NCBI GenBank assembly: GCA_044426045.1
Contig: JAWXUX010000004.1
Coordinates: forward strand, 1-64,000
Source: JAWXUU01 sp044426045
GTDB lineage: Bacteria > Bacillota > Clostridia > Christensenellales > CAMQZB01
Direction of reading: 5' to 3'
DNA: 64,000 nucleotides
This document shows positions 7,494 through 16,145 of this stretch, in pieces (position 1 is the first letter of the stretch; every line of letters starts with the position of its first letter). Position numbers and translations under genes: made by a program. A model generated the notes under the pieces. That model searched no databases. It was given only the letters and a program-made list of their open reading frames with translations, and was not told the origin of the DNA.

Positions 7494-8813
7494 ATGAAGA
7501 AAATGTCTAAAAAACTAATAGCAATTTTGCTAACATTGGCACTAGTGCTTTCAATGGCAGCATGCGGAAGCAGTGAAGCTGCAACAACAACGATTGTTAA
7601 CGACGACGGAACAGAAACTGAAGTTGAAGTAACAAAAATCGTTATGGCAAACCACTTGGTTGGTGAAACAGCAACAGCTGATTATTGGCTAGAAATCGAA
7701 AAAGATTTCGAAGCAGCATATCCACAATACGACCTTGAATATTATATCGCAGGTTATAATGACATGGTATCAAACGTAACAACAACAGTAGCTGGTGGCG
7801 GACAAATCGACATCATCTTGGGCGAAGCATCTTGGGTGAGCACTCTTGCTGAAAGTTATATCATCTCTCCAGCAACAGACATCATGAGTGATGACTTCAT
7901 GGGCGATATCTATGATTATCTTCTTCCAGAATTTGAATATGATGGCGACGTATATGGTTTCCCACTATACTACACAAACAACGTGTTCTTCTATAACACA
8001 GAAATGGCTGTTGAAGCAGGACTTGACATCAACGACACTCCAACAACTGAAGAAGAACTTTGGGTTTGGATTGAAGCACTTTCTGGCTTGACAACTGATT
8101 CTGGCGAAGCAGTTTACCCAATCGGTCTTCCATATGCTGAAGCTGCAGCTCCTGGCACATTCATGAACTCTATGATGACAGCATTCGGAACAACAGTTAT
8201 CGATGAAGATGGAAATCTTTCAGTTGATAACGATGCTTTCTATGAATTCATCGACTTCATGGTTGAACTTGACGACCTTGGATATAACCCACAAGCAACA
8301 CTTCCTAAAGATTTGAGAAGCATGTTCGCAACAGGTCAAGTTGCAATGTTCTTTGATCAATCATGGGGAATTTCAGGTGCAGTAGCAGTAGACCCAGACG
8401 TATACAGCTACACTGGCACATTCGCTTGTCCAGCAATGGGAACAAGTGGTGACGGCGCAACTTTGGTTTCAGCTCACTCATTGATGCTAACTGGTCTCAA
8501 CGACGAAACTGCTGAAGGTTCTGCAACATTCATCGAATGGTTGATGACAACAGAAGTTATGGGCGAACACATGGAAACAATCAACCCAGCACTTTCTGAA
8601 TCAACTTCAGCAATGAGCGATTATGAACCACTTTATATCTTCGAAGGTGTTGGCGACGGCGCATCAAACATTGCTTCACAAGCAACTCATGCACAACTTT
8701 CAACAATCCAAATTGATATCTGCACAATGCTCAACGCTATTATCTTGAACGGTAAATCAATCGACCAAGCAGTTGAAGAATTCACAACAGAAGCAAATAT
8801 TCTTTTGAAATAA
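7494..8813 (+). CDS. Sugar ABC transporter substrate-binding lipoprotein
   Basis: This 439-residue lipoprotein binds a carbohydrate outside the cell (family 1 extracellular solute-binding protein). The signal ends at M-A-A-C with Cys24. Family features include an early binding-site region (ANHLVGETATADYWLEIEKDF), GYNDMVSN and the hinge-region run VYGFPLYYTNNVFFYN. It begins the operon with two permeases and two catabolic enzymes. GGAGG is at 7481-7485. The ligand cannot be read from sequence; the aldolase and isomerase downstream point to a monosaccharide or derivative. Confidence 0.9.
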   Translation: MKKMSKKLIAILLTLALVLSMAACGSSEAATTTIVNDDGTETEVEVTKIVMANHLVGETATADYWLEIEKDFEAAYPQYDLEYYIAGYNDMVSNVTTTVAGGGQIDIILGEASWVSTLAESYIISPATDIMSDDFMGDIYDYLLPEFEYDGDVYGFPLYYTNNVFFYNTEMAVEAGLDINDTPTTEEELWVWIEALSGLTTDSGEAVYPIGLPYAEAAAPGTFMNSMMTAFGTTVIDEDGNLSVDNDAFYEFIDFMVELDDLGYNPQATLPKDLRSMFATGQVAMFFDQSWGISGAVAVDPDVYSYTGTFACPAMGTSGDGATLVSAHSLMLTGLNDETAEGSATFIEWLMTTEVMGEHMETINPALSESTSAMSDYEPLYIFEGVGDGASNIASQATHAQLSTIQIDICTMLNAIILNGKSIDQAVEEFTTEANILLK

Positions 8814-8845
8814 TAATTATTTGAACAGATAAAACAGTAAAATTA

Positions 8846-8874
8846 TTTGGAGGGGTGGAAATCACTCCTCCAAA
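8846..8874 (+). promoter_or_regulatory. Stable intercistronic hairpin between binding-protein and permease genes
   Basis: TTTGGAGGGGTG and CACTCCTCCAAA pair around the loop GAAAT, with one G-U pair. An A-run, not a T-run, follows, so it is unlikely to be a terminator. Such hairpins usually protect the upstream message and raise binding protein over permease; that role here is inferred. Confidence 0.75.
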
Positions 8875-8889
8875 AAAAATGAGGTTATA

Positions 8890-9819
8890 ATGGAAGATAC
8901 TAAGAAAATGAAAAAAAGGCTTCTTTCAAAAAATGCCGGAGAAAAACTCTTTTGGCTAGTCTTGATTGCTCCAGCCTTGATAATAGTGACTCTTTTTATT
9001 TTGATACCACTCGCCGATTCAGTACTCAAAAGTTTCACAGATTATACAACAAAAAATATCGTTCGTGGAATAACTCCCGAATGGAATAACTTTGAAAACT
9101 ATCTCACACTCCTTGAACGTGGCGTTCTTGGAAATGCAGTAAAAAATACATTTATATTCGTTGTTGCTGTTGTTGGCGTAGCGTTTATCTTGGGATTCAC
9201 CCTCGCGCTTGTTCTCAACTCAAACATCAAGTTTGCAAGAACTTTAAGAAGCGTTATGATGATTCCTTGGGTAGTTCCAACAGTCATTTCAGCACTTGTT
9301 TGGACGTGGATATATCAACCGCAATACGGACTCTTGAAATACGTTGTCAGAATATTTTCTGGCGGTGAAATCGACAGTTTTGGTATGCTGCTCAACACAG
9401 ATACAGCACTGCTTGGTATTATAATTGCCGCGGTTTGGAAACAAATACCGCTGATGGCACTCTTGCTTCTTGCGGGACTTCAAAACGTTCCAAAAGATAT
9501 CATGGAAGCCGCAACAGTTGATGGTGCAAGTGGTTTCAAAAGACTAACGCACATAACAATGCCATATATGTCTTCAGTAATCAAAGTTGCAGTTTCAATG
9601 AGCATTATCGAAAACTTCAAACAGTTCCCGCTGTTCTGGCAGATGACGAAAGGTGGACCAGACGGTTCAACAACAACGCTTGCCGTGCTTTCTTATCAAG
9701 AAGCCTTTTTGAATGGCGACTATGGTTCAGGTTCTGCGGTAACAACAATTTGGATGATACTAATGATCGGTGTTGTTTTGTTCTATAACAAAATATTCAA
9801 ACCGGTTGACGTGACGTAA
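8890..9819 (+). CDS. Sugar ABC transporter permease (MalF/UgpA type)
   Basis: This 309-residue inner-membrane protein is the first of two permeases of the sugar importer. It has six or so hydrophobic segments and the cytoplasmic EAA loop (EAATVDGASGFKRLTHITMP) that contacts the ATPase. It lies 76 bases after the binding-protein gene and 13 bases before the second permease. No ATPase gene is in this operon, so an MsmK-type ATPase encoded elsewhere is probably shared. Confidence 0.93.
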   Translation: MEDTKKMKKRLLSKNAGEKLFWLVLIAPALIIVTLFILIPLADSVLKSFTDYTTKNIVRGITPEWNNFENYLTLLERGVLGNAVKNTFIFVVAVVGVAFILGFTLALVLNSNIKFARTLRSVMMIPWVVPTVISALVWTWIYQPQYGLLKYVVRIFSGGEIDSFGMLLNTDTALLGIIIAAVWKQIPLMALLLLAGLQNVPKDIMEAATVDGASGFKRLTHITMPYMSSVIKVAVSMSIIENFKQFPLFWQMTKGGPDGSTTTLAVLSYQEAFLNGDYGSGSAVTTIWMILMIGVVLFYNKIFKPVDVT

Positions 9820-9832
9820 GGGAGGGCGAATC

Positions 9833-10675
9833 ATGAGTATAAAAACAAAATCAACTTTGCTCGCAGTGGCAAAAGTAATATTTCTAGTGTTCATATTCTC
9901 GTTCTTGCTTTTCCCAATATATTGGGTAATCGCAACATCGTTAAAAACAAATTTGGAAGCGTATTCATTCCCGCCAACATTATGGCCAGATGATCTCACT
10001 TTCCAATCGTATATCAATTTGTTCACGGTGAATAACGACTTCTTCACATACTATAAAAACAACTTCATCGTTGCAGGATGTGCTTCAATCTTGGTTTGCT
10101 TTATTGCAATCTTTGCTGGATACGCACTTTCAAGAATAAAAATCAAATGGAACAAATGGGTTATTGCAACTTTGGTATTCTCACAAATGTTCCCGGTTGT
10201 ATCTCGTCTTATCTCACTTTATGGATTGATGAATACATTCGGTCTTTTGAACACTCACGTGGGTCTTATTCTTGCAGTGACAGCAACGCAAATTCCGTTT
10301 TCTATAACGCTGATGGCATCATTTTTTGACAACGTGCCAAAAGCACTTGAAGAAGCAGCATATATCGACGGCGCGGGCAGGGTGAGAACACTTTTCCAAG
10401 TTGTTGCACCGCTTGTTTTGCCAGGACTTCTTGCAGTTGGTCTTTATTCATTCCTTATGACATGGGACGATTATCTCCACGCAGTAACTCTAATCCAATC
10501 AACTGATATGTGGACACTCTCTCAAGGTATTTCATATAGATACCTCGGCGACGTATCAGACTGGTCACTTGTAAACAGTATTTCAGTTGTTTCAACGCTC
10601 CCAATGGTGTTTATATTCTTCTTCTTCCAAAAATATATGGTAAGCGGATTAACACAAGGTGCAGTGAAAGGCTAA
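9833..10675 (+). CDS. Sugar ABC transporter permease (MalG/UgpE type)
   Basis: This 280-residue membrane protein is the second permease. It has about six membrane segments, the conserved start LFPIYWVIATSLK and the EAA loop EEAAYIDGAGRVRTLFQVVAP. GGGAGGG precedes the ATG. The gene is followed 12 bases later by the aldolase, so uptake and breakdown are co-expressed. Confidence 0.93.
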   Translation: MSIKTKSTLLAVAKVIFLVFIFSFLLFPIYWVIATSLKTNLEAYSFPPTLWPDDLTFQSYINLFTVNNDFFTYYKNNFIVAGCASILVCFIAIFAGYALSRIKIKWNKWVIATLVFSQMFPVVSRLISLYGLMNTFGLLNTHVGLILAVTATQIPFSITLMASFFDNVPKALEEAAYIDGAGRVRTLFQVVAPLVLPGLLAVGLYSFLMTWDDYLHAVTLIQSTDMWTLSQGISYRYLGDVSDWSLVNSISVVSTLPMVFIFFFFQKYMVSGLTQGAVKG

Positions 10676-10687
10676 AAAGGAGTAAAT

Positions 10688-11539
10688 ATGTTAGTAAATA
10701 TGAAAGAAATGTTGGAAAAAGCACGCAAAAGCGACTATGCAGTTCCAGCGATAAACACTCAAGGTGGCAACTACGATATCATTCGTGCATGTTGCCTTGC
10801 AGCTGAAGAAACAAACAGTCCAATGATTCTTGCGCACTATGTTGCAACAGGAGCATATGCAGGACACGACTATTTCTATGAAGTGGGCAAATGGTGGGCA
10901 GATCACGTATCAGTTCCCGTTGCAATCCACCTCGACCACGGCGACAGCGCTGCAATTTGCGAAGAATGTCTTGGACACAAATTCACATCAGTGATGTATG
11001 ACGGCTCACTTCTTCCAATCGAAGAAAATGCAAAAATCACAAACGAAGTTATCGCACTTGCTCATGCACAAGATGCAACAGTGGAAGCTGAAATCGGTGA
11101 GCTTCTCCGCCTTGACGAAATCAAAAGTGGCGTGACAGCAACAAACACAGTGAAAGTTGAAGACGTGAAAAAATTCCTCGACCTTTGCCAGCCAGATGCG
11201 CTTGCAATCGGTATTGGTAACGCGCACGGCTACTACACTGAAGAACCAACAATTCATCTTGAAATTTTGGAAGAAGTTGCAAAATTTTCAGATATTCCGC
11301 TAGTTCTTCACGGCTGTACAGGCATGAACCACGATATCATCAAAAAATCTCTTGAAATGGGCGTTTCAAAAATCAACTTTGGAACTCAAATCCGTTTCCA
11401 ATATATGGAACACCTTGCTGATGCGATTGCCAAAGAAAAAAATGGCAGAAGTTTCGTTGCAATGAAAGAAGCGTCTGACGCACTTAAAGAAGACGTGAAA
11501 AAAATCATTGAACTTTCAAACTCAGCAGGCAAAGCGTAA
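10688..11539 (+). CDS. Class II ketose-bisphosphate aldolase
   Basis: This 283-residue zinc-dependent aldolase should split a ketose phosphate into two trioses, or run in reverse. It carries the class II signatures: HLDHGDS (about 79-85, catalytic Asp and a zinc His), MYDGS, EAEIGEL (metal Glu), AIGIGNAHG and LHGCTGM (zinc His residues), and KINFGTQ for phosphate binding. Length fits the FbaA/GatY/LacD2-like tagatose or fructose type. Its place beside an importer and an isomerase suggests a dedicated pathway rather than glycolysis, but no sugar kinase lies near. Confidence 0.88.
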   Translation: MLVNMKEMLEKARKSDYAVPAINTQGGNYDIIRACCLAAEETNSPMILAHYVATGAYAGHDYFYEVGKWWADHVSVPVAIHLDHGDSAAICEECLGHKFTSVMYDGSLLPIEENAKITNEVIALAHAQDATVEAEIGELLRLDEIKSGVTATNTVKVEDVKKFLDLCQPDALAIGIGNAHGYYTEEPTIHLEILEEVAKFSDIPLVLHGCTGMNHDIIKKSLEMGVSKINFGTQIRFQYMEHLADAIAKEKNGRSFVAMKEASDALKEDVKKIIELSNSAGKA

Positions 11540-11653
11540 GCTTTCTAGTTAATAAAAAAATGTTGTGCGAGGAAATATCATATTATATAGTGATAAAGTA
11601 CTCGCAAAACATAAAATGCTTGAAACATGAAAAAAATTAATGAGGGTAAATAA

Positions 11654-12997
11654 ATGAAAACACAACTAAACGTTGGATTTATAACAACAGTCTCTGGCAG
11701 ATGGCCAAGAGAAACTTCTATTGCACGTCGTGCAAAATATGAAGAATATTTGAAAACTACATACCCACAATATAACATCGTGGGATTTGATAACTATATC
11801 GATAACAATGACGATCTTTATAAAGCAGTGGAAACATTCAAAGCAAATGATGTGGATGTTATCGTGTATCTTTATGGCTCATTCTCTGGCGACGATTTTG
11901 GAACAATACTTTCTGAAGAAATGAACCACACACCAATAATCTTGTGGGCACTTCAAGAACCAGAACTAGGCGGTGGAAGACTTCTTTCAAACGCACTTGT
12001 TTCTGCAACAATGAACTCAGCATCAATCAAACGCCTTGGCGGTGTTTGCTATTTCGTGTTCGGCGACGAAACAGATTCAAGGGTAGAAAAAGAACTCACA
12101 GATATCTTCATGTCATATAATATCGCAAAAAACATGAAAAGAACTTTCCTTGGACTTCTTGGCTATCGTCCAACAGCTTTCTATAACTGTGCATTTGACG
12201 AAGGTCTTATAAGAAGAATTTTCGGCGTGAGAATGGAAGAAACTGATTTGAAAGTTATTTTCGACAAAATGGAAAAATATACTGACGCAGAAATCGCAGC
12301 AGAAATTGCAACAATCACAACTCCAATCGATAAAAACCTCCCAGAAGGCTATATCGAAAACCATGCAAGACTTATCATGGCAGTTCGTGAAGTGTTCGCA
12401 GAAACAGGCTATGATTATGCAACGCTAAAATGCTGGCCAGAAATGGGCGCGCTCAAAACAACACCTTGCGCAGTTATCGGCAGACTAGCCGATGAAGGCA
12501 AACACATCATGTGTGAAGGCGACGTGGATGCAGGGCTTGCTTATATGGTTGAAAACATCATCACAAACCAACCAAGTTTCGTGACTGATATGATAAATAT
12601 CAACGAAGAAGCAAACACATTCACATTCTGGCACTGCGGAAATGCCGCACCATCACTCGTTTGCCCATCATGCAAACCAGTCATGGGCGACCACCCACTC
12701 GCAGGTCAAGGCACAGCACTTCGTGCAACGCTAAAAGAAGGTGCTGTCACATTTGCAAGATTCTGCAATATCGGCGGGGTATATAAGCTCTTTATTGCAA
12801 GCGGTGAAGCTGTAAAAACAGAAATGTACACACCGGGCTCTATGGTGAATGTGAAAATCAAAACTCCAGTTCGTGAAGCTATCTACAAAATCACAGATAA
12901 CGAAGTCCCACACCACTATGCAGTTGTTTGGGCGGACGTAGCAAGTGAAATGAAAGCATATGCAAAACTTCTCGGCATGGAAATCATCGAAATCTAA
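11654..12997 (+). CDS. L-fucose/L-arabinose isomerase-like sugar isomerase
   Basis: This 447-residue protein belongs to the fucose/arabinose isomerase-like group that interconverts aldoses and ketoses. Likely metal ligands follow the family pattern: Glu in KCWPEMG (about 260), Asp in CEGDVDAG (about 292) and His in FWHCGNAAP (about 327). The N-terminal half contains a Rossmann-like domain (VDVIVYLYGSFSGDDFG). It is 114 bases after the aldolase and ends the operon before a strong terminator. Many family members of this length have other or unknown sugar substrates, so I do not name one. Confidence 0.78.
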   Translation: MKTQLNVGFITTVSGRWPRETSIARRAKYEEYLKTTYPQYNIVGFDNYIDNNDDLYKAVETFKANDVDVIVYLYGSFSGDDFGTILSEEMNHTPIILWALQEPELGGGRLLSNALVSATMNSASIKRLGGVCYFVFGDETDSRVEKELTDIFMSYNIAKNMKRTFLGLLGYRPTAFYNCAFDEGLIRRIFGVRMEETDLKVIFDKMEKYTDAEIAAEIATITTPIDKNLPEGYIENHARLIMAVREVFAETGYDYATLKCWPEMGALKTTPCAVIGRLADEGKHIMCEGDVDAGLAYMVENIITNQPSFVTDMININEEANTFTFWHCGNAAPSLVCPSCKPVMGDHPLAGQGTALRATLKEGAVTFARFCNIGGVYKLFIASGEAVKTEMYTPGSMVNVKIKTPVREAIYKITDNEVPHHYAVVWADVASEMKAYAKLLGMEIIEI

Positions 12998-13304
12998 TAA
13001 AACAGCCAAAAAAATATAATTGGCAAAGCTGATTATACTTCTCATCATTATATAATCTCTATAAAAACAACGCCCGTATCTCAACGGGCGTTGTTTTGTT
13101 GTGAAAAGCTATTTTAAACAAATTTTATAACTTTCAAATTTAGTGTACTTTCAAAAATTAACTCCGCGTTGTAATTTTTTGCCAATGAATTAATACGAAT
13201 AAAAAAACGCAAAAATGTTACATTTGGTTTATATTGGAGTACTATATTGGCAATGAAAATATTAAGAATATAAAAATTTAGTTAATATATATTGGAGGTG
13301 CCAA
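12998..13304. other. Intergenic region with terminator and candidate promoter
   Basis: Apart from the terminator at 13067-13098, this stretch is AT-rich with no frame that looks coding. An upstream region for the EIIA gene lies at about 13195-13290, ending in the ribosome binding site TTGGAGGTG. No confident -35 and -10 pair was found. Confidence 0.5.
13067..13098 (+). terminator. Terminator of the sugar operon
   Basis: The arms AACAACGCCCGT (13067-13078) and ACGGGCGTTGTT (13084-13095) form a 12-base stem with a short loop, followed by TTGTTGTG. It closes the sugar transporter and catabolic operon. Confidence 0.85.
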
Positions 13305-13769
13305 ATGAAATTATTTGGAAAAAAGAAAGAATGTAAACAACTTGTCACTATTGATGACATTTATGTTGGAAACGAAAGCGTGGATAAATTTGAGGCAATC
13401 AGAATGGCGGGCAGAATGCTTGTTGCAAAAGGTTGTGTTGAAGAAGATTATATTGAAAGCATGGTTGATCGTGAAAAAATCATGAGCACATACCTCGATA
13501 ATGCAATCGCAGCACCGCACGGATCATGCATTTTCAAATCAAAAGTGAAAAAGACAGGTATCGTGTGCTTGCAATTCCCAAACGGCGTTAACTTCAACGG
13601 CTCAACAGTGAACCTAGTTATTGGTATCGCGGGCGAAGGCAACGATCACCTTGAAATCTTGAAAGGCGTTGCAACAATTTGCAGTGACAAATTTGAAGCT
13701 AGAAAACTTGTTGTAACAAACCACAAAGAATACGTGCGCGACACACTTCAAAAACACATCTGCGTTTAA
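13305..13769 (+). CDS. Stand-alone PTS EIIA (mannitol/fructose type)
   Basis: This 154-residue cytoplasmic protein passes phosphate from HPr to a sugar-specific EIIB. It matches the PTS_EIIA type 2 domain: the phospho-acceptor His is in the segment DNAIAAPHGS (about residue 69), and the C-terminal VNLVIGIAGEGNDHLEIL is typical of MtlF. No EIIB or EIIC gene is adjacent, so it may serve a transporter elsewhere or have a regulatory role. GGAGG precedes the ATG. Enzyme I is at 56204-57820. Confidence 0.85.
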   Translation: MKLFGKKKECKQLVTIDDIYVGNESVDKFEAIRMAGRMLVAKGCVEEDYIESMVDREKIMSTYLDNAIAAPHGSCIFKSKVKKTGIVCLQFPNGVNFNGSTVNLVIGIAGEGNDHLEILKGVATICSDKFEARKLVVTNHKEYVRDTLQKHICV

Positions 13770-13783
13770 AATGTGTCTGAATG

Positions 13784-13832
13784 AAAATAAATCCCATGAA
13801 AGCCTTTTGGCAGTTCAGGGGATTTTTATTTT
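13784..13832. terminator. Convergent terminator between EIIA and the exporter genes
   Basis: AAAATAAATCCC and GGGGATTTTTATTTT pair, with inner pairs TGAA/TTCA and GCC/GGC around TTTT. A/T runs lie on both sides, so it can serve both converging genes. Confidence 0.7.
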
Positions 13833-13860
13833 GTCTTAAAGGAAATTTTGCAGTAGTGCC

Positions 13861-13910
13861 CATTATAATCAAAGCCATTATAATCAAAGCCATTATAATC
13901 AAAACCATTA
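13861..13910. repeat. 15-bp tandem repeat at the 3' end of the exporter gene
   Basis: The unit CATTATAATCAAAGC repeats with a 15-base period at 13861, 13876 and 13891, with a partial fourth copy reaching the stop codon at 13908. Slippage expansion is likely. It lies just beyond the reading frame. Confidence 0.9.
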
Positions 13911-14342
13911 TTTATCAGTTTTGATTTTGCTGACAGAAAATGCCGAAGAAACCAAAAATCCCGCCGCGATTGCAATAACCACTTTAAAAGTGAAAACGCC
14001 ATAAAAAACGAATGCTTCGGTGTTGTCCAAAAGCAAGTTATACATCGTCAAATATATGCTGTATCCCGGCACGAGCGGAATAAATGAAATAACGATAAAA
14101 AGGGTAGTTGGTATTTTTCTGATTTTTGCCATAATTTTTGAATATGCAGAAATCGCAACAGAAGCAATAAAGTATCTCAAAACTTCATCAACACCAAAAT
14201 CTTTCAAAAGGTAAAAAATCATCCAGCCGATAACACCGCCAAGTGCGGAATAAGCCAGTTCTTTTCCCTTGATGTTGAAAATGATTGCAAACCCAAGCGA
14301 ACCACAAAAAGAGCAAATAATATTCAAAATAATATCTTGCAT
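13908..14342 (-). CDS. ThrE-type amino acid exporter, small subunit
   Basis: This protein of about 144 residues has four hydrophobic segments and matches the ThrE_2 (DUF3815) half of the threonine/serine exporter family. ATG 14342 sits behind GGAGGG and is preferred over the longer frame opening at 14366. The large subunit ends 11 bases upstream, so the pair is one operon and together rebuilds a full ThrE. Export of Thr/Ser is inferred from the family. Confidence 0.8.
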   Translation of the reverse strand: MQDIILNIICSFCGSLGFAIIFNIKGKELAYSALGGVIGWMIFYLLKDFGVDEVLRYFIASVAISAYSKIMAKIRKIPTTLFIVISFIPLVPGYSIYLTMYNLLLDNTEAFVFYGVFTFKVVIAIAAGFLVSSAFSVSKIKTDK

Positions 14343-14353
14343 AATATTCCCTC

Positions 14354-15103
14354 CTAATAAAAGCACAAAAGCACAACTGAAACGCCAAGTGCCGATGCAA
14401 GTGCCACCATCATCGCTTCAGAAAACTTCACCACGCCAGACATATAATCGCGCGCCATAAAATCTCGCATGCAATTCACAAGTGCAAGCCCCGGAACAAG
14501 CAACATAAGCGAGCCGGCAATGATTTCCGTCGATTTGACAACGCTTGGAAATGCACGCTCCAAAAGCACCGCAATAAGCGAAGCGAGAAAAGCACAAATG
14601 GTGATTTTAAGAAACATATTTGCTTGATTGCTGTCAAAAATTTGCGAAATAATCTGCAAAATAACACCAATACCAAACGAAATCGCGCCATTCAAAAGTC
14701 CGCCTCCAAAAATGATAGTAAAGCTTGCTGAAACCATTGCAAAAGCTAAAATCGTCATCATTGTGCCGTGACTGGCAGTGGCTTTGATTTGCTCAATCCT
14801 TTTTTGAATATCGCAAAATTCAATCTCGCCAGTGCAAATCTCACGTGAAAGATCGTTCAAAAGTTTCACCTTGTCAAGGTCAATCGAAGGATTCAAAATT
14901 CGTCTTGTTTTCGTGATGAATTCGTCATCTCTTGAAATTGTCGCGACGAGGGAAGAAGGTATGGCAAAAACATCAACATCAGTGATGCCAAAACTATTGC
15001 AAATATAAATAACGCTTTGCTCCGCACGATAAACTTCCGCCCCGTGCTTCAAAAGTAAATAACCAATATCCGTTGCAGCGGTGATAATCTCTTTATCCGT
15101 CAT
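14354..15103 (-). CDS. ThrE-type amino acid exporter, large subunit
   Basis: This 249-residue membrane protein matches the DUF1212/ThrE domain. A cytoplasmic N-terminal part has the family motif LLKHGAEVYRAEQSV (about 17-32), and the second half has five hydrophobic segments. It works with the small subunit encoded next. AAGGAGG lies 9 bases before the ATG. The likely role is export of threonine/serine or related small molecules. Confidence 0.85.
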   Translation of the reverse strand: MTDKEIITAATDIGYLLLKHGAEVYRAEQSVIYICNSFGITDVDVFAIPSSLVATISRDDEFITKTRRILNPSIDLDKVKLLNDLSREICTGEIEFCDIQKRIEQIKATASHGTMMTILAFAMVSASFTIIFGGGLLNGAISFGIGVILQIISQIFDSNQANMFLKITICAFLASLIAVLLERAFPSVVKSTEIIAGSLMLLVPGLALVNCMRDFMARDYMSGVVKFSEAMMVALASALGVSVVLLCFY

Positions 15104-15210
15104 GTCTGCCTCCTTGCGTTCTTTGTGAAATTATAACAAATGCAATCAAATATTGAAAGCAAAAACGTGTACTATTTGATTTTTACACAAAAAATCACGA
15201 TATTTTTTTG

Positions 15211-15263
15211 TTGACAAATGTAAAAAATAATGATACAATACAAGTAAGTTAAAAGATATTAAC
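15211..15263 (+). promoter_or_regulatory. Promoter and 16-bp palindrome upstream of the Cys/His-rich protein
   Basis: TTGACA (15211-15216) and TACAAT (15234-15239) are 17 bases apart. GTTAAAAGATATTAAC (15248-15263) is an imperfect inverted repeat at the start of the transcript. A near match, GTTAAAAGTATTAAAC, lies at 16089-16104 before copA. An additional TTAACTTA at 15273-15280 can pair with TAAGTTAA at 15245-15252. Confidence 0.75.
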
Positions 15264-15353
15264 TAATTTCTCTTAACTTAACCCCCCGAAAATTTATATT
15301 ATATGAAAAGGGCAAGAACAGTCTTGCTTTTTTCTTTTATTAAGGAGATAAAA

Positions 15354-15779
15354 ATGAAACTAACAGAAAAAGCAAAAGAACTTGCAAAATCAATGTTCAA
15401 AGAAGATGAAGATTCACTACTTTTCTACGCAAAAAAAGTTGAAGGTGGAGTGACGCTAGGCATCGGCGTTTTGAAAGCGCTTGAGGAAGACAGAGTGGTT
15501 ATGGTTGACGGCATGAAAGTTGTCATGACCGAGCAAATCGAAGAACTTCTTGCGGATGTGGAATTTGATGCGGAAAATGACCAATTTGTTATCAACGATG
15601 TTGAATGTGATGATGAAGATTGCGACTGCGGTTGTGGCGGACATCACCACCACCACCACGATAGCGATGAAGATTGCGAATGCGGATGTGGCGGACACCA
15701 CCACGGTGACGGTGAATGTGGCTGTGGCTGCGGCGAGCATGAAGAAAAAGGCGATTGCGACTGCGGTTGCAACAACTAA
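15354..15779 (+). CDS. HesB-like small protein with Cys/His-rich metal-binding tail
   Basis: From ATG 15354, supported by AAGGAGA, the protein has 141 residues; an upstream in-frame start at 15303 lacks a good site. Residues 1-82 resemble a degenerate HesB/IscA-like (FeS_biosyn) domain: an opening helix with LTEKAKE, and VVMVDGMKVVMTEQIEELL. The usual IscA cysteines are missing from the domain. The last 57 residues are nearly all Cys, His, Asp, Glu and Gly, with repeats CDCGCGGHHHHHH, CECGCGGHHH, CGCGCGEHEE and CDCGC. It could bind copper, zinc or iron. The copA neighbour and a shared palindrome suggest copper; that is inference. Confidence 0.7.
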   Translation: MKLTEKAKELAKSMFKEDEDSLLFYAKKVEGGVTLGIGVLKALEEDRVVMVDGMKVVMTEQIEELLADVEFDAENDQFVINDVECDDEDCDCGCGGHHHHHHDSDEDCECGCGGHHHGDGECGCGCGEHEEKGDCDCGCNN

Positions 15780-15795
15780 ATTTTAAAAATCAACA

Positions 15796-15826
15796 AAAAC
15801 CTCGGATAAATTCTGAGGTTTTTTTA
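15796..15826 (+). terminator. Terminator of the Cys/His-rich gene
   Basis: AAAACCTCGGA and TTCTGAGGTTTT pair around a four-base loop, followed by a T-run. The MITE-like element starts about ten bases later. Confidence 0.8.
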
Positions 15827-15836
15827 TAATAATTTA

Positions 15837-16017
15837 GGGCACTTCTAAAAAGTATTGACCAAAGATTGATTTCAAAAAAAGTGCGTATTTTTTGCAGAAT
15901 TTCGACGTAAAACTGGACGTTTTTCTAGAAATTTTGTGTTACGAGCGTAGCGAACTACCTGAAAATCAAGCCTTTTTTGGGAATTAAGATTTGAGTTAAG
16001 ACTTTTTAGAAGTGACC
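15837..16017 (+). mobile_element. MITE-like quasi-palindromic element, copy 1 (181 bp)
   Basis: The element starts GGGCACTTCTAAAAAGT and ends ACTTTTTAGAAGTGACC, nearly perfect inverted ends. The whole sequence is an imperfect palindrome, with the left half matching the reverse complement of the right. TTTA flanks it on both sides (15833-15836 and 16018-16021), a likely target duplication. It carries no open frame. Compared with the 159-bp copies it has an extra segment of about 22 bases around CGAGCGTAGCGA at 15939-15961. It lies between the Cys/His-rich gene and copA. Confidence 0.8.
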
Positions 16018-16076
16018 TTTAGAAGTGCCATTTTGTTATATAATATAGTAAAGCACCACATATTTCACAAATGTAG

Positions 16077-16104
16077 TTGACAACTCAAGTTAAAAGTATT
16101 AAAC
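16077..16104 (+). promoter_or_regulatory. copA promoter region and shared palindrome
   Basis: TTGACA (16077-16082) is a good -35; the -10 is weak (TAAACT, 16100-16105, 17 bases on). The 16-base imperfect palindrome GTTAAAAGTATTAAAC (16089-16104) overlaps the promoter and resembles the site at 15248-15263. This suggests one repressor controls both genes, perhaps a copper sensor; none is encoded nearby. Confidence 0.6.
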
Positions 16105-16145
16105 TGTGAACATAATGAAATTTTTGAATTTTAATAGGGGATAAT

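Noticed and set aside
15456..15740. Frame opposite the Cys/His-rich gene
   Set aside because: It is an Ala/Val/Thr-rich shadow of the repeat tail with no start signal.
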